A DNA stretch of 64,000 bases, taken from assembly GCA_948470475.1 (NCBI GenBank), contig OX419337.1, forward strand, positions 492,501 to 556,500, given 5' to 3'. Both the position numbers and the translations under genes were made by a program. Every line of letters starts with the position of its first letter. Position 1 is the stretch's first letter. This DNA is from Galaxea fascicularis. Its lineage: Eukaryota > Cnidaria > Anthozoa > Scleractinia > Euphylliidae. This document shows positions 32,561 through 44,889 of the stretch, piece after piece. The notes under the pieces are model-generated. The model was given only the letters and a program-made list of their open reading frames with translations. It was not told the origin of the DNA and did no database searches.

Positions 32561-33843
32561 TTAAGAGTGCAAAGTTTATGGATATATTTTTGTGGCTAAT
32601 TAGTCTTACAACTACATCCTTCTTCAGCCTTACAAAAGCATAAGTTTATCCGTGGCCTCTCTATGTATGTACATACTGACAAACTCATCGTTTTAAGTTC
32701 CAAGACTTTCCACGAGACGGATGCGTCCAAATGTTTCTTGATTTTAATTGTGTTTGTTTATCATGTCCCATCTACCTGTAATAATTACATTTCCGAACAA
32801 GTGAAAGTGAAGAAATTTTGTTGAAACTGGCGATTTCCTCTCGCAAGTAAGATCAGAGGACGTTTTGTCAACCATGTCGGCCTCCATTGGTCGGCATGGG
32901 ATAAATAAACAACATTCTCCATTTGGCGTGAAAATATGCTTCCATATGTGTCGAGGACATTATCTGTTCCGAGAAACCAATAGTTTCGCTCTCGGAAAAC
33001 TTTAAGTTTCGAGGAACTGATTATGTGCAAGGATACATATCCGAGCAGATTTTTAAAGCCAAACGGGGGCTACTGTCTTTATTATCCTTGAAATATTTTT
33101 CGCAAAACGCATTTGGGGAGTATATAAAATAGTCTCCATTTGGCGCGAAAATATGTTCGGATATTTGTCCGCGGACATTATCTGTTCCGAGAAGCAAACA
33201 GTTCGGTGAAGGTTAAACCACACCACAAAATTTGGCAAGGCTAAGCAACGCTGCTTAAATTTCAAACTAATTTTCATTTGTTTGTAACACCCCATGTCAG
33301 CGGATTACGATGAGTGAACGTGTTAATACACTGGAATCCTAACTTCACGCTCCTTCACTGATTCGTCGCCTGTTCCATTGTTCGCACAAAAATGCAGCCT
33401 AAAGAAATAAAATGTAATTAGCCTATGTAGAGATCATGGGCATTCGTTGGGAGATAAATATACTCAATTGACTAAAAATACCAGAAGCAACATCGCCCAA
33501 TTCTGACAAGTGAGCTTCGTTAACGTGTTAGTTGCTCGGTGTTTTCACTTGAAGCCGATCCAAATATTTTACATTGTAGATCTCTGATTACGCTATGAAT
33601 TTTTAATGCAGTACAAAAAGAGGTGAGACAAAGGGCACTCCCGTTAGTTCGAGCGGTATCCGCCGTGTGCTGCTGAGGTTCATTTCAGTTTGAAATCCTT
33701 GGTTCGCGGTCTTACTGATGTGCGCTGTTAAAGATCAGAGTTCTCCACAGGTTAGTTCTTCTAGAATTATTATCTGGTTTGACTGTGAAATTTGTCTTGG
33801 CAAGTTATTGCCAGCAACATCGAGCGAACATCAGCGATTTAAG
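32560..33843 (+). repeat. Duplicated block, copy B
   Basis: About 1.28 kb, closely similar and in direct orientation to 61960-63262. It holds an internal duplication of about 217 bases: CTCCATTTGGCG(T/C)GAAAATATG at 32917 and 33135, each followed by GACATTATCTGTTCCGAGAA. No stable coding frame is shared by the copies. Confidence 0.8.
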
Positions 33844-34124
33844 CGGTTTCGTTCTTGAACATGGCCGGTTAATCTGAACAAAATCTTGTCAGTGACGAAC
33901 TCAACCTGATTTCGTTGCTCAGTTTCGAGATGATGATGCGAGCGTCGTAAGATTTTCTGTCGCTGAACAGCAACATTTCGCATCCAGACCCGAGTGTAGA
34001 CAATTTTAAGTAACTGGTCTCCTTTTCTTCTCTCTTGTTAGTTAGATGACATAATGAGTGAATTATAACTTACACGATTGGTGGAGCGTACAGGAACGAT
34101 TCGAAAAAATCCACGCTTACAGAA

Positions 34125-34126
34125 GG
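34125..34126 (+). other. Candidate splice donor of a 5' exon
   Basis: AGAAG|GTAAGA stands about 280 bases downstream of the end of copy B. No in-frame ATG precedes it, so any exon here would be untranslated. Confidence 0.25.
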
Positions 34127-34217
34127 TAAGATTTCACCGGATTTGTTTCTTTTTAAATTCGTTTGTTCGTCCATCTTTCTCTTGCAAGAAAAACGCACCG
34201 TAATCTCGCAACATAAT

Positions 34218-34906
34218 AGGGAGCTTAAATGAGCACTGTCACCGGGATTTCTGCTGTTTTTGGTTCAGTTTCACCAAAATAACTGCCTTTTACCCGTTAT
34301 CGTGCAAAAAAGCAGGGAGAGCCAACCATAATAACTTTTTTGGCGATTTTTCAGTGCATAGCTTGAAATTTTGAAAACATTGGCAAGCTTTTCAAATTTC
34401 AATCCATTTCCATCCTTATCATATTTGATGGAATACAGGAGCTCAATGCAGTACTACGGTATTTAGGAGCAAAACCAGACCATTATTTTCAGGTTTCCAC
34501 TGATGTATTAGCACCTTTAAGCTTCTAAGTGATGGTACAATAGCGTGACAGTGCCCCTTTAAGCAACGAGCACGGCAACGGCAACGAGAACGCCACAGAA
34601 CAATGGGATTAATGAGCAAAAACGATCGCTCCACTGCACTTGCGTTTACAGTTTGGTACATTTCTTTACCGTCCTCTGCAAAACAACAACGTGAAATGAC
34701 CAAAATTTAGGTTTTCTCGAGAACGTGTTCGCACGACGGCAGGTTTTCCTTCCTTCTTTGCCGTAACACCGCTCACAGTAATTTAGACCCTGGACAGCTC
34801 ATTTTGAACGAATTGGAATAGTCGACAAAAAAGTTACCAAAACGAGAAGTTGTATTTTGAAATGACGTTTTCGTTACAGTCGCCTTCGTCGTTGCTCAAG
34901 CTCCCT
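34218..34906. mobile_element. MITE with AGGGAGCTTAAG ends, host of a nested MITE
   Basis: Left end AGGGAGCTTAA, continuing after the nested element as GCAACGAGCACGGCAACG. Right end CGCCTTCGTCGTTGCTCAAG then CTCCCT. Its interior (TTGGTACATTTCTTTACCGT and AAACAACAACGTGAA) matches 61640-61955. Confidence 0.7.
34229..34558. mobile_element. TTAA-target MITE nested in a MITE
   Basis: Ends GAGCACTGTCAC / GTGACAGTGCCC, TTAA at 34225-34228 and 34559-34562. Removing it restores the host's AGCTTAAGCAACGAG arm. Confidence 0.75.
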
Positions 34907-35083
34907 ATTGTGCTGTTTTTGCGACTGCATGCCGCGACAGCGTTAAATTCTATTGCTATCCGCGTCGAAATTCTGTTGAATGAGTGGTCAAGATGCCCTA
35001 CCGTCTGTCTATATGGTGTGGTCCGCTCTGTTTTTATTGTGCAATAAATCTTATTGTCTAATCAATCGGTTTCTATCTTTCAG

Positions 35084-35263
35084 GTCAAAATGTGAATGGT
35101 TATGAAAAACATACGATTGGGGAACGCAAGCCAACAACGGTCAATCACCCTGCCACTCAAGCTCCAGCTAATTCAGATAAGTCCAACACGTGTTATTCAA
35201 TTCAGTTAACTGGAATAACGTGGCTACAAGTCCTTGGCTTTTGTTTAAAATTTACTTGAAATA
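35084..35263 (+). CDS. Possible exon, unrecognised gene
   Basis: Branch point and tract (tctaatcaatcggtttctat) with ttcag. The open frame reads QNVNGYEKHTIGERKPTTVN, HPATQAPANSDKSNTCYS and on to a stop at 35261-35263. It looks coding in composition, but there is no strong donor inside and no known domain. It may be a terminal exon, or join the exon at 41694 through a weak donor. Confidence 0.3.
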
Positions 35264-35469
35264 ATAAGGGCGACCAATTGGCGGTATCTAGTATGTTTTT
35301 CTTCCATTTATTTGAAATAGGAAGTTTTCGTAAAGTCTAAAAGCCAAATTTCAAGGATTCCGAAAAATAAACACCGTCGTGAATTTCAAAACGAATTCGT
35401 TTGTATTGATTCATACATAAATTATGCATTCAAGTTAGTCCTTTCCACGCCAAGTGGTGATTAGGGACC

Positions 35470-35835
35470 TCCTAAGAGGTTTACTTGGAGGTTTCTGTAC
35501 CCCATCAGAGGCTCCTGGGGATAAGTGGCCAGCCCGCCCCTGACGTGTGCGAGGGCAGACGAAAACAGCACCAAGAACTTATGTTCCCTACTCTAAGTTT
35601 CATTCGGCGTGTGGGTTCTTTGACATCCCCTTCCAGTTTCACGTGTGGAACAGTGTAGGAGATAAGGCTAGCGGCTCCTGTCCAATGACGCGATTATCTG
35701 AACTGAAGCAGTCGTTAGAGCGGTACACAGCCAGCATGATCTTACCAGGAACCCTGGTTTGTGGTCCGGTCTGGAGTTTGAGCCCGCGACCTCCTGCTCA
35801 GCAATCCGATGCTCTGCCAACCGAAGTAGCATCAA
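35470..35835 (-). mobile_element. tRNA-derived SINE, family 3, copy 1
   Basis: Read on -: head with GGTTGGCAGAGCATCGGATT and B box GGGCTCAAACTCC, then CCAGGGTTCCTGGTAAGATC, TTCAGTTCAGATAATC, AAAGAACCCACACG and GAGCCTCTG. The same motifs recur in order at 41125 and 60048. Confidence 0.8.
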
Positions 35836-35839
35836 CAAT

Positions 35840-37020
35840 AAAGCGCCTTTTCAACTGCATCGCTGTCACGAAATTTTTTTTTTGTCATGTTCTAATTTAG
35901 CTTTTTGTTTCAGTTTTTCGGTTTTCGGTCTTAGTTTTTCGTATGGTCCTAGTGTTAATTACTATAGTGTTAATTCAACGTTGTAGTGTAGTGGTTTGTA
36001 ATTAGAGATGTATTGTAACGTAGTCTGTAACTAAAAGCGTGTAAGTTTATTGTTCTTAAGTGTTGATTTAGTAAAGCGTTGCTATCATAGGATTGTAAGG
36101 TATCGTGTTTAGGACATAGGAGTGTAAGTAACATAGGAGAAAATAGTAACATTGGAGTGTAAGGTACCGTGTTATACAATAATTATGTATGTAAAGTGTT
36201 AATTGCTAAACTAATTATGCCTATATATAAATGTAAGTTTCGTGGTTTCTGGTTGGTGGTTGAAGTGGCGAACAGTCGGTTGTTGGAAAGATGACGAAAG
36301 AATTGAGAAGAGGAGCTGAACGGCTTTTTCTTGCTACAAGACATTAGCAGATGCCGACCAAGGTCCAAGGACAAAACCCATTTGTCATCGGCGGTGTTTG
36401 TGGGCCTGAGGGTAGAAGGAAGAAGAAGTTGCGAAGTTTTACGGAGAGAAACGGCGCGTCGCGTTGACTGTGGACCTAGCTGTAAAAGCAAAGAAACAGT
36501 TGGAAAGTAAAAGCTTGATATACCTTTAAGGGGATTTGCCTGCGGGGGAATGAAAGGGAGGGTACTTCGAAAATTTACCCCTCCCGGTTTGTAGTCAACT
36601 TTTTGATTTAATTACACCCTGGCGTAGTCTCGGTAGAAATCAGTAGAAATCGATTGGATGATTAAAAACAAATCAATGCAGTTGAACTGAATCCTTGTTG
36701 CTATCAGAAGTAGATAACAACAAAAAAATTGAACAAAAATATTTGAATTGTTATCAAAAAGCAAAGTAGATAACAACGAGAATATTTCTGATCCATATAT
36801 ATGGCTTATAAGCAATACTGTAACTTCCGTATGTTTTGCAGTAGATAACAATTGCAAAACTCAACTTCTACGGGGAATTCAAAGTTAAGATCACTGTCTA
36901 CGGACAAATCGTGTCAGCGTACGAATGACTTCGAACTTTTTCAGCAATCGACAACAATCGTAAACTACAAATGGTCTGTGGTTCTATTTCCCGGACACTT
37001 TTCCTATCGGTCAAACACTC
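35840..37020. other. No gene recognised
   Basis: A - strand open frame at 36491-36183 (102 residues) has no recognisable domain. AGTAGATAACAA recurs at about 36707, 36765 and 36840. I see no confident feature. Confidence 0.35.
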
Positions 37021-37027
37021 CTCTTTG

Positions 37028-37099
37028 TTCTTCTTCTTCTTCTTCTTCTTCTTCTTCTTCTTCTTCTTCTTCTTCTTCTTCTTCTTCTTCTTCTTCTTC
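37028..37099. repeat. (TTC)24 microsatellite
   Basis: Uninterrupted 72-base TTC run (GAA on the other strand). It creates spurious poly-Phe, poly-Ser, poly-Lys and poly-Glu open frames. Confidence 0.97.
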
Positions 37100-38415
37100 G
37101 TAACATACAAAATCCATTCCAATGGGGAATGGCAAGTAGTCCTCTATAACTTTCTTTCGGCCGGAGTTGTCTCGTTTAGTCGGCAAAGCTCATTTCCTCT
37201 TCAAAAAGTTCACCGACGCACATTTCGTTGCTTCGTAAGCTGCATTGTTTTACTTTCATTGAAGTAATTCCTCTCGAAATACACAAAAAAAGGTTTAGTT
37301 TTCGGAAACAGTTATCTCGTAACAAAGTTTTTCAGTTTCAGTTTCGGAATCAAAGCTTGACCAAGGCCCAAATTTCTGAGGAAGATTAAAGTAATACCTC
37401 GATAATATTTTGAGAGCTTATTATCGGGACAAGATGAAGGCCGAAAACCTTTGGAGAAAACACCACTTTAATAAAACGTTTACTGCCAGAGAACAGCAAA
37501 TTACTCTGGTGACAAGCCTTCGGATCTGCCATTTGTATGAATTGGTTTGCCAGGCCCGGGAAAGTTTGTTTCAGTGGTCACACAACTGAGCCTTATAAAG
37601 TTGGTTTGCATAACTGAGGAAAATTTCTAACTAAACTGTATATGTACTTGTCTTTCAGTTTAAAATTAGAAAATTCATAACAGTGTGTAAATTTCGTTGA
37701 AAAGACGAATTCATCGTCATGAAAATGCAACGCCAAATTCGAATTCTACGGACTGAACTGAATCGAATTTGTTTACGACACTTTTGGGTTAACGGAAGTA
37801 GCCGACCACGTACTATTTTAATATGAAACTTTCGGTTGTTGCTTTCTCGAAAGTAAATATGAAGTCAAATGCAAAAACAATCCGGGAACTACATACCGTA
37901 GTTACTGATTAAATCAGCAACGTTTTGATTTCAGCGATTCTCAAATCAAAGGAACCAGTGTATTGACGCGCCGGAAGATTCTTGGAATGTGCACGATTGT
38001 TTCTATTGATTGTTCCTTGCGTAACTTTGAAAGCTTTATTTTAAGGTGGTTTGCCATATAATTATAAGATTACCACATACTGGGTGCCCTATTCTTGATC
38101 TAAATTCAAATCACTCTTTTTTTATTGTTACCAATTCAATAAAACTGAGTGTTTGTCGATATTTTGCAGATAGAGTAATGCTCTCCAGTTAAAACCAGCA
38201 AAATATCCAAGCACAAGTGTTCATCGGGTGTCTAAAGTTTCGATTTTAATTTCAGTTTCCTCGATGAAACCTCCTGATATTTTCACAGAAAAACGAAAAA
38301 ACAAATATAGGTTAACAACCGCAATACCGGTTTCCTAAGAAAGAAAAAATGGTGGAGGGAAAGCCCTGGGAGCGAGGTTGCCAAGATCCTTTGCGTTTTT
38401 AATTTATACCTCAAG

Positions 38416-38475
38416 GCCGATACACACGAGGGGTTAGCATACTCCAGGACCAAAACCCCTCGTGTGTATCGGTCT
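38416..38475. repeat. 60-bp hairpin
   Basis: GGCCGATACACACGAGGGGTT pairs with AACCCCTCGTGTGTATCGGTC around a loop of about 20 bases. Confidence 0.65.
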
Positions 38476-38708
38476 TTATTCTTTCTTTATTACAACCGTA
38501 TTTCCAGTGCCGATCATGTAAAATAAAAGGCCTCAAGGAGGACATGTGGTTACTGATAGTGAATAGCAACCACAATGATTCAAAAAGAGTTGCGGAGTTT
38601 TAGTTTATTGCTAAGTATTCTTTTAAAATTGGAGTGTTCGACATGTACATTCCCTCCACCAATGGGTGCAACATTGCAAAGGTGGACACAATGGTACTTC
38701 ACCTCACT

Positions 38709-38797
38709 TCACTTATTTAATTGATGTAACCTCGTTCGATATTTTGCAGATAGAGTAATGCTCTCCAGTCACTTATTTAATTGATGTAACCTCGTTC
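38709..38797. repeat. Duplication with templated filler
   Basis: A 29-base segment (TCACTTATTTAATTGATGTA and on) occurs at 38709 and 38769. The 34 bases bridging the copies, 38736-38769, are identical to 38156-38189, 580 bases upstream. Confidence 0.85.
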
Positions 38798-38799
38798 AT

Positions 38800-39110
38800 A
38801 AATGAATGATAAAAATTATAATTTAGATCTCGGGTCGGCAGATTCCTAGAGAACCATAGATAACAATAATTTGCGGAACTTAGCATCATCTGCAATTTCT
38901 ACGACATTGTGTGGTAGATTATTCCAATCTCTAATTGTGCGTGGCACAAAACTGAATTTGAATATGTTAGTGCGAGCATAAATTGTGGAGTAATATCTAT
39001 TGTGCATATGTCTGGTCTTTCTAGCTGGCTTTGATAATTTATCCAGGGGCAGGATTGCGTACACAAGAAGTTTTGCGATGTGTCCGCTGTGATTTTATGT
39101 CAGAACCCTT
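38800..39110 (-). mobile_element. LINE 3' end, reverse transcriptase tail
   Basis: On -, 39064-38846 codes KLSKPARKTRHMHNRYYSTI, FKFSFVPRTIRDWNNLPHNV and VEIADDAKFRKLL to a stop. RTIRDWNNLP is the usual C-terminal motif of CR1/Jockey-like LINE polyproteins. Only this end is present. Confidence 0.65.
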
Positions 39111-39114
39111 TTGA

Positions 39115-41120
39115 AAACCAGAATTCACGAATTGTCTTTGTTTATGTACATCTCAGATCTGGCCTAAAAATGTACCCCTTCAGGGAAAGTAGCTTTGTAT
39201 AGTTGATTATCTGGATTATTGGGAGTACTCCCTTTCGATCGACAACTGTAATATGTATAACTGGACGGAATGGGTCACAAGTCAATTACGTAGAGCATAA
39301 ATGAAATTGCTTTAAATTTGTTTGATATTTAAGGTAATCAAAGGCTTTAAGTAAACAAATCTCGGGATTTGTGAAAGGTCAAAGAAATGAAAGTTCGCAT
39401 GATTATAATAAGGATCGTGAATTCGGATTATAACGAAAAGATCGATACAAGGAGTCTGCATAACCTCGCAAAGGACCACATATTACATTGTAAATAGATC
39501 AAAGTGTGTCTACTGACATAATACTAAAGATAAATTTGCTGTTATCTAGAAAGAACAAGACGCCAAAGGCGTTTACGCGGGATGTGTTGGTCGATGTTTA
39601 ATACAGTAACACTAAACTTGAATGGTTGCCCACAGTGAGAATCTATCTTTACTTACGTACAAATAAATGGACATGTAAACGATTAGTAGAGTATTACAAG
39701 CATCGTTCGATAAGTTGTGAGTGAACACACTGGTTCGATTAGTGAACTCGCTGGTTCAATTCACGTGATCTCATTGGTTTGATCAATGGAACACTGGTTT
39801 CAAGCACACGCTAGCTACCAATTATTCACGGGTCAACAAACAGGGAAGTTGTTGGTTCGATCGCTGGCAAACACACAAGTTTATGTCATGACAGTCTGTG
39901 CAATTGCTCATGGTTCAGTACACAAAACCAAAGCCACGTTGAAATGCAAAGGCATTTTATTTTCGGCTCGAATAAAGCTACGCAAAGCAAAGCAAAGCAA
40001 GCGAACTGCTAGACTCTTGTATAGCACAATTTAGGTAAATTTATTGACTCGAATTGACCACGGTGTTTTACAAACTTCACTGATGAGACTGATAAAAGTT
40101 GTTTGGAAATACAAGACGAATCGAAGGATATAAAAGCACGGTGAAAATTCGCATCCAAACCTGTAATTTTTTGCAAAGTGGATCCCCAGTCTAAGCAGTC
40201 AAACGAACTTCAAAACCACACTTTCTGATCTGTCCTCGAAGAGGGATTTCTTCATCATTATCACCACGAAATAGCCACCACGACCGCCACGTCAAAGCAC
40301 ATGGGAAAACGAGTCTGCAATGTTCTACGTTTTGACTACGTATGGCTCACAGAGATCGGTGACATTCGACATTCGTTCCACGATTTCTCTTGCGCGACGT
40401 TTTCGAATCTCCAAATATTTTCATTTGAAATGTAATATTCAATAAAACGGTAGCAATTACAAAATGTATAAAAAGCAGTTATTCTCATTACAACCCACGT
40501 TAAAAGGTGAAAATCGATTACAATAACTCCGGTAAATCTTGGGGTGTTTTCGGTCTCACTTCGTGAGATTACTCCGGAAGCTTCCGAAAAGTCACGGACA
40601 CTCTCACTCACGCACCCGATGTCATTATGGTGACTGGCTTAACAGCCAGTACTGACCACAAAAATAATTATTACAATTATTACAATTAGAGTTGTTAATA
40701 TTATTTTTGCCGATTTCCATCGATTTTCTTTAGTGCCTTCGCCAGGTATACAGAAAAATTATTTTAGTGCTCCTCAGGAGTTTCTGGGATTTTCCAGGAC
40801 GGAAAGGTGAAACAACATTTACATATCCACAATCCCATGGAAATCTAATCCTTTGCGTTTTGCAAATCGGTTTCTTTTTTGTTGGCTTTTACGCATAGCA
40901 CCAGAACCTAAATTATACATTTTTTTCATTTTTTGTTTTCTGCTATCCATCTTTGATTAAATTTAGTGAAAAACAGAAAGCGTAAGATCTTGAGGAACGG
41001 CAAACCTTGCTAATAATGGAGGGGAGACTTGGAAGACGGTGGGTTCATGATTTCTGAGGATGATAGGATTGAAGAATGGAATGCCTGCATGCATTTTTCG
41101 CAAGATATTCTAGTAGAATA
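39115..41120. other. No gene seen
   Basis: Bases 39730-39870 hold loose repeats of CTGGTTCGAT. Nothing else is recognisable. Confidence 0.35.
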
Positions 41121-41124
41121 ACGC

Positions 41125-41490
41125 CGCCAGCTTAGCTCAGTTGTAGAGAACCAGACTGCTGAGCGGAAGGTTGGGGGTTCAAACTCCAGACCGGTGCACA
41201 AACCAGGGTCCTGGTAAGATCACTCTAGCCGTGTGCTCAACGTCTACTTTAGTTCAGATGATCAAGTCAGTGGGCAGTGACGTTAAGCTGCTGGCCTTGT
41301 CTCCTTCACCTCTTCACGTAAAACTGGATGGGGACGTAAAAGAACCCACATACTGATCGAAAAGAGTAGGGGCGGTAGTTCGCGTTGCTGTGGTCTGCTC
41401 TCTCACACATAAGGGTGGTTGGGCTGACCACCTGTTTCCAAGAGCCTCTGTTGAGTCGCAGAAACCTACATAGTAACCTCTTGGGAGTGC
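41125..41490 (+). mobile_element. tRNA-derived SINE, family 3, copy 2
   Basis: A box AGCTCAGTTGTAGA, B box GGTTCAAACTCC, then CCAGGGTCCTGGTAAGATCA, AGTTCAGATGATCAAGTCAG, GTAAAAGAACCCACA and GAGCCTCTGTTGAG. Near full length; an (AC)n run follows at 41511-41524. Confidence 0.82.
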
Positions 41491-41693
41491 CACTAGGCAT
41501 CGAGAATATTACACACACACACATACGCACACCCATTCTAGTAAAATAATTTCATAGAAGGAATTTCAATTTCATAAAAGCAATTTCACTTTGATCTTCA
41601 AATAGTGTAAAAAGAGAATTTCAGTTCAGGTTTCATTAATTTCTACTCGGATGTATCCCACTCTTTCTAATGCTGTTTATTTGTTTTCTCCAG

Positions 41694-41775
41694 TGTTTTA
41701 TCATACAACCGAGATAATGGAGCAAGTGATAGCCATCAGGATAACATTTGGTCAAACACATTCCACTATGGGAAG
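41694..41775 (+). CDS. Possible internal exon, unrecognised gene
   Basis: Strong acceptor (ctttctaatgctgtttattt, ttctccag) and strong donor AAG|GTAAGA. The only open frame gives VLSYNRDNGASDSHQDNIWS and NTFHYGK, leaving in phase 0, which continues in frame into 44378. The product is not recognised. Confidence 0.4.
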
Positions 41776-42457
41776 GTAAGATTTCTTTGACCTTGTTATA
41801 CGTTCTCTTTTTTGCGTTATTTTAATCAAAATATCCCAATCTCCCTGTTGTCCGATTTACAACGACTCCAACACTGCATACATTTACTGCTATTGCAAGT
41901 ACTCGGAGTTGGATTTGCTTTACACTGAGGAGTAAGGAAACCGGTATTAAAGATTTAAGCTTCTTTGTAGCCACATATATTACTTTTACCTCGGTTTATA
42001 GTTGATTTTCTTTGAGCTTTGGTAAAGAATTGCTGAGATGTAAACTAAGGACAACTTAACGCTCCTCTTTCAATATTTTCTTCCTACCGGGTCAGACATT
42101 TTCCATCTTCGGAGACTCAGGGGCAAATAGTCGGGACGGGACGAAGCTAGTAATTTCAAGCTGAAATATTGCTTTTCTTTACAAGAACAATACTTTGAAA
42201 TTTGGTCAGATACGTAGCTGGCCCAATGCAGAATTGATAATTCTGTAAAAGTATGATCAGAGCTGAAATAGGAAATCGATAGCACTGACTTCCACGGCGG
42301 CCAAGTTGGACCAAAAAGTCAATTAACTTTCAGAAAATTGCGGTTTTGATCTCGTTTTTTTGTGGAAAAGTGCCACCGAGTTAAAATTGGTTCTCTTTTT
42401 ACTTAAACTCTCTTCTTCCTAAATTTAATTTTTATTTGTAAACTTGCGTCATGACAT

Positions 42458-42778
42458 TTGATGAAGACAAACATAGTTATTGAATTCTGCGAGACTAAAC
42501 ACGAGGGACTAATTTTAGTCAGTTTTGATATTGTCAACTTCATCAGCAAAAGAACATTGAAACAAGCTCAAACTGCATGTGTTTTCTTGTCCCATAAAAT
42601 TTACGGCTTCGCGAAGGATACCACAAAATGTCACACATACTCTCACAGATCTTCTCGGAATAACTCTTACTCAATGTTACTTTGCTTTACGAACAGCGAT
42701 TTGAAATTTGCCAATTTAATCGCACCAAATGACGCGGAGACTAATCCGAATAAAATGAAACCATTTGTTTTCGCTTAA
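42458..42778 (+). other. Unsupported 106-codon open frame
   Basis: An open frame in an otherwise empty stretch, with no recognisable domain, no splice context and no Kozak support. It lies in the presumed intron between 41775 and 44378. Confidence 0.15.
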
Positions 42779-43199
42779 TGTTTCAATTTTGAATTATCGT
42801 AATAAAACCCATATGTACCGTCTTAAATAATTTTGAAGGGAAACTGCGACTTAATACTGCGCTCTGACGACTCGGCAGCCATGAAACTTTGATTTAGCAA
42901 TTCGTTGACAAGCTACCCAAGAGTAAATTGCATACCTACAGAACGTTTCGCCAAAACACCTGCTTCTGCAGTATTGCCTTCAATTCGATGGTGTCGCTTT
43001 TCTTTGAGCTGATTTTTTGAAACTTGTAAGAGATTTAAAACCTATATATTTGACCTTCCAGTGATTAACTTTCCGCAGGTGTTTGCGACTGGAAGGAAAA
43101 CAGATTAATTGGTTATTTTTAAGACGCCTAAAATCAGCAAAAAATATTTTGAACACTTACACTTTTCAAGACCTTTTATAATATTAGCAAAGTGTGATA

Positions 43200-43440
43200 A
43201 GCCCCATTTGCACGACATTCATTTTAGACGCGGCACTCCTAAATTTAGATACGCGGGCCAATAGTTTTGGCACGGCCCGCTTGTTTTCTTGTTATGTAAA
43301 TGCAAATATGTCGGCATGCGGGCCAAGAAAATCAGGCGGACCGAGACCACCTCGTGAGGTGGTCCTGGCCCGCCTAAAAAATGACCCGCGTGCCAAAACG
43401 AGATTTTGCCAGGCTTCAGTGACTTATTAAGTGACCACAA
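43200..43440. repeat. Palindromic element, probable MITE
   Basis: Centre GACCACCTCGTGAGGTGGTC (43347-43366), flanked by GCGGGCCAAG and CTGGCCCGC arms. The terminal extent is unclear. Confidence 0.45.
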
Positions 43441-44377
43441 ACTCAATCAGGTATGCTCAAATGCTGTCTCCGTGACTCACTGATACAAGTACACACAAAA
43501 GAAGAAGTTAGCAATGGTTAACCTAAATTCTGCTGTCGACGCGAGGTAATACAGGGTTATTGCAAGTCGATAGTTTGGAGTAACAGCCTTTCAAATCAAT
43601 GTATCTTGACGAGATATACCTTTAGAAATTTCATGGAGAAGACCTTCAGAAGTTACGCGAGTTGACCTCGAAAATTTACATAGCAAAGGTCATCAGGAAA
43701 ACTTCCTTCGGCCATGTCAAACCAGGCAAAAGAATGGGGATGTCTACCGTACCTCTCTCAATCGCGGAGGGTTTAAACAGCTCAAAATAGATCTCCATAT
43801 CTTTCAATTTCATTCTACTGCCGATTATTCATGAGAATTGTATCTTTCTTCTTTGAGTTCCATAGAACTTTACCTTAATTTCAATTGGAGAAAAATATCT
43901 CTTACAAGTTTTAAAAGGATCGCTGGGAGCATGACGCCGTTGATACTTTTGTCTTAAGTTATGCATGAATGAGTTGGCTCAGAGACCTTTTAATTATGCT
44001 GTCAAATTTTGTTCAACCCAAGCGAATTATGTAAGCCGCTGTAAATATGCCCGGGGGCTCTTTATTTTAAGAGTGCCTTTCTAATTTCAGAGGTGCTCTT
44101 TAGAAATGAACATCGAAAAACATAGAACATATTTTTGTCGTTTTAAGTGTAGCTGACCATGCCAATACCATAGGCCCGCGATGGTATAGATGGTTTTGCG
44201 TCCTGCTTTGATGTGTTTTCAAATTATAGTGACTGGATGACGAATATAACCTGAAACCGTCACCTGTCGGATTTTTTTTTCGGCAGGAACCTTGTTCCTT
44301 GTATACATAACTTGACTCTGTAACAATGCATCTGTCAGATCGTACATAATTGAACGCTTCTGATTTTCTGTCTACAG

Positions 44378-44404
44378 GTTGAACTGGAAGTAGCTAAGAC
44401 ATAA
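44378..44404 (+). CDS. Possible last coding exon, unrecognised gene
   Basis: Acceptor tttctgtctacag, then VELEVAKT and TAA, in the phase left by 41775. The joined C-terminus would read NTFHYGKVELEVAKT. The short exon makes this weak on its own. Confidence 0.35.
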   Translation, partial: VELEVAKT

Positions 44405-44889
44405 TTGATCCGGTTGGATCTTGGGACAAGCCAAGGAAATGAGCAGTGAAGATCAGCAGTAAAGTGTAATCTGTCAAGTATTCCAGGGACACGCTGAAGC
44501 TGTACAACTACAATACCACCTTAATTGAGATACGGCCGAGTTGTTTTAACCTGTTTGCCAGCCGGCAAAAGACTGTACTTATAATTTCTAAGAGGCTTTC
44601 CCATAATGATTACAGAAAGCAAAGAGGTTCAAAGGGTAACAGCATACAATTCACAAGCATTTAAGGATTACAGCTTTGATCGAAGAACTAATAGAGTTTG
44701 GTCTCTGCCCTGATGAATTAAGGAACCTTGAATTTACTTGTGCCACAACAGAACCTCAAGCCATTTATTCCATTAATTTTTCACTTTGAATTTGTAATGA
44801 ACATGAACAACGGAACTTACAATTCTGCAGCGAAATTAGGAAATATTTTGCGCACGTTTCATTCTTGTTGAAATTTTCCAGCATTGCTA

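Noticed and set aside
32785..33030. A gene shared by copies B and C (frame starting MHIISSSKLKVFRERNYWF)
   Set aside because: The corresponding frame in copy C (62432-62187) shifts after about 24 residues, so the block is not conserved as protein.
36852..37267. Ser-, Phe-, Lys- and Glu-rich proteins
   Set aside because: All arise from the (TTC)24 run; the flanks are not conserved or spliced.
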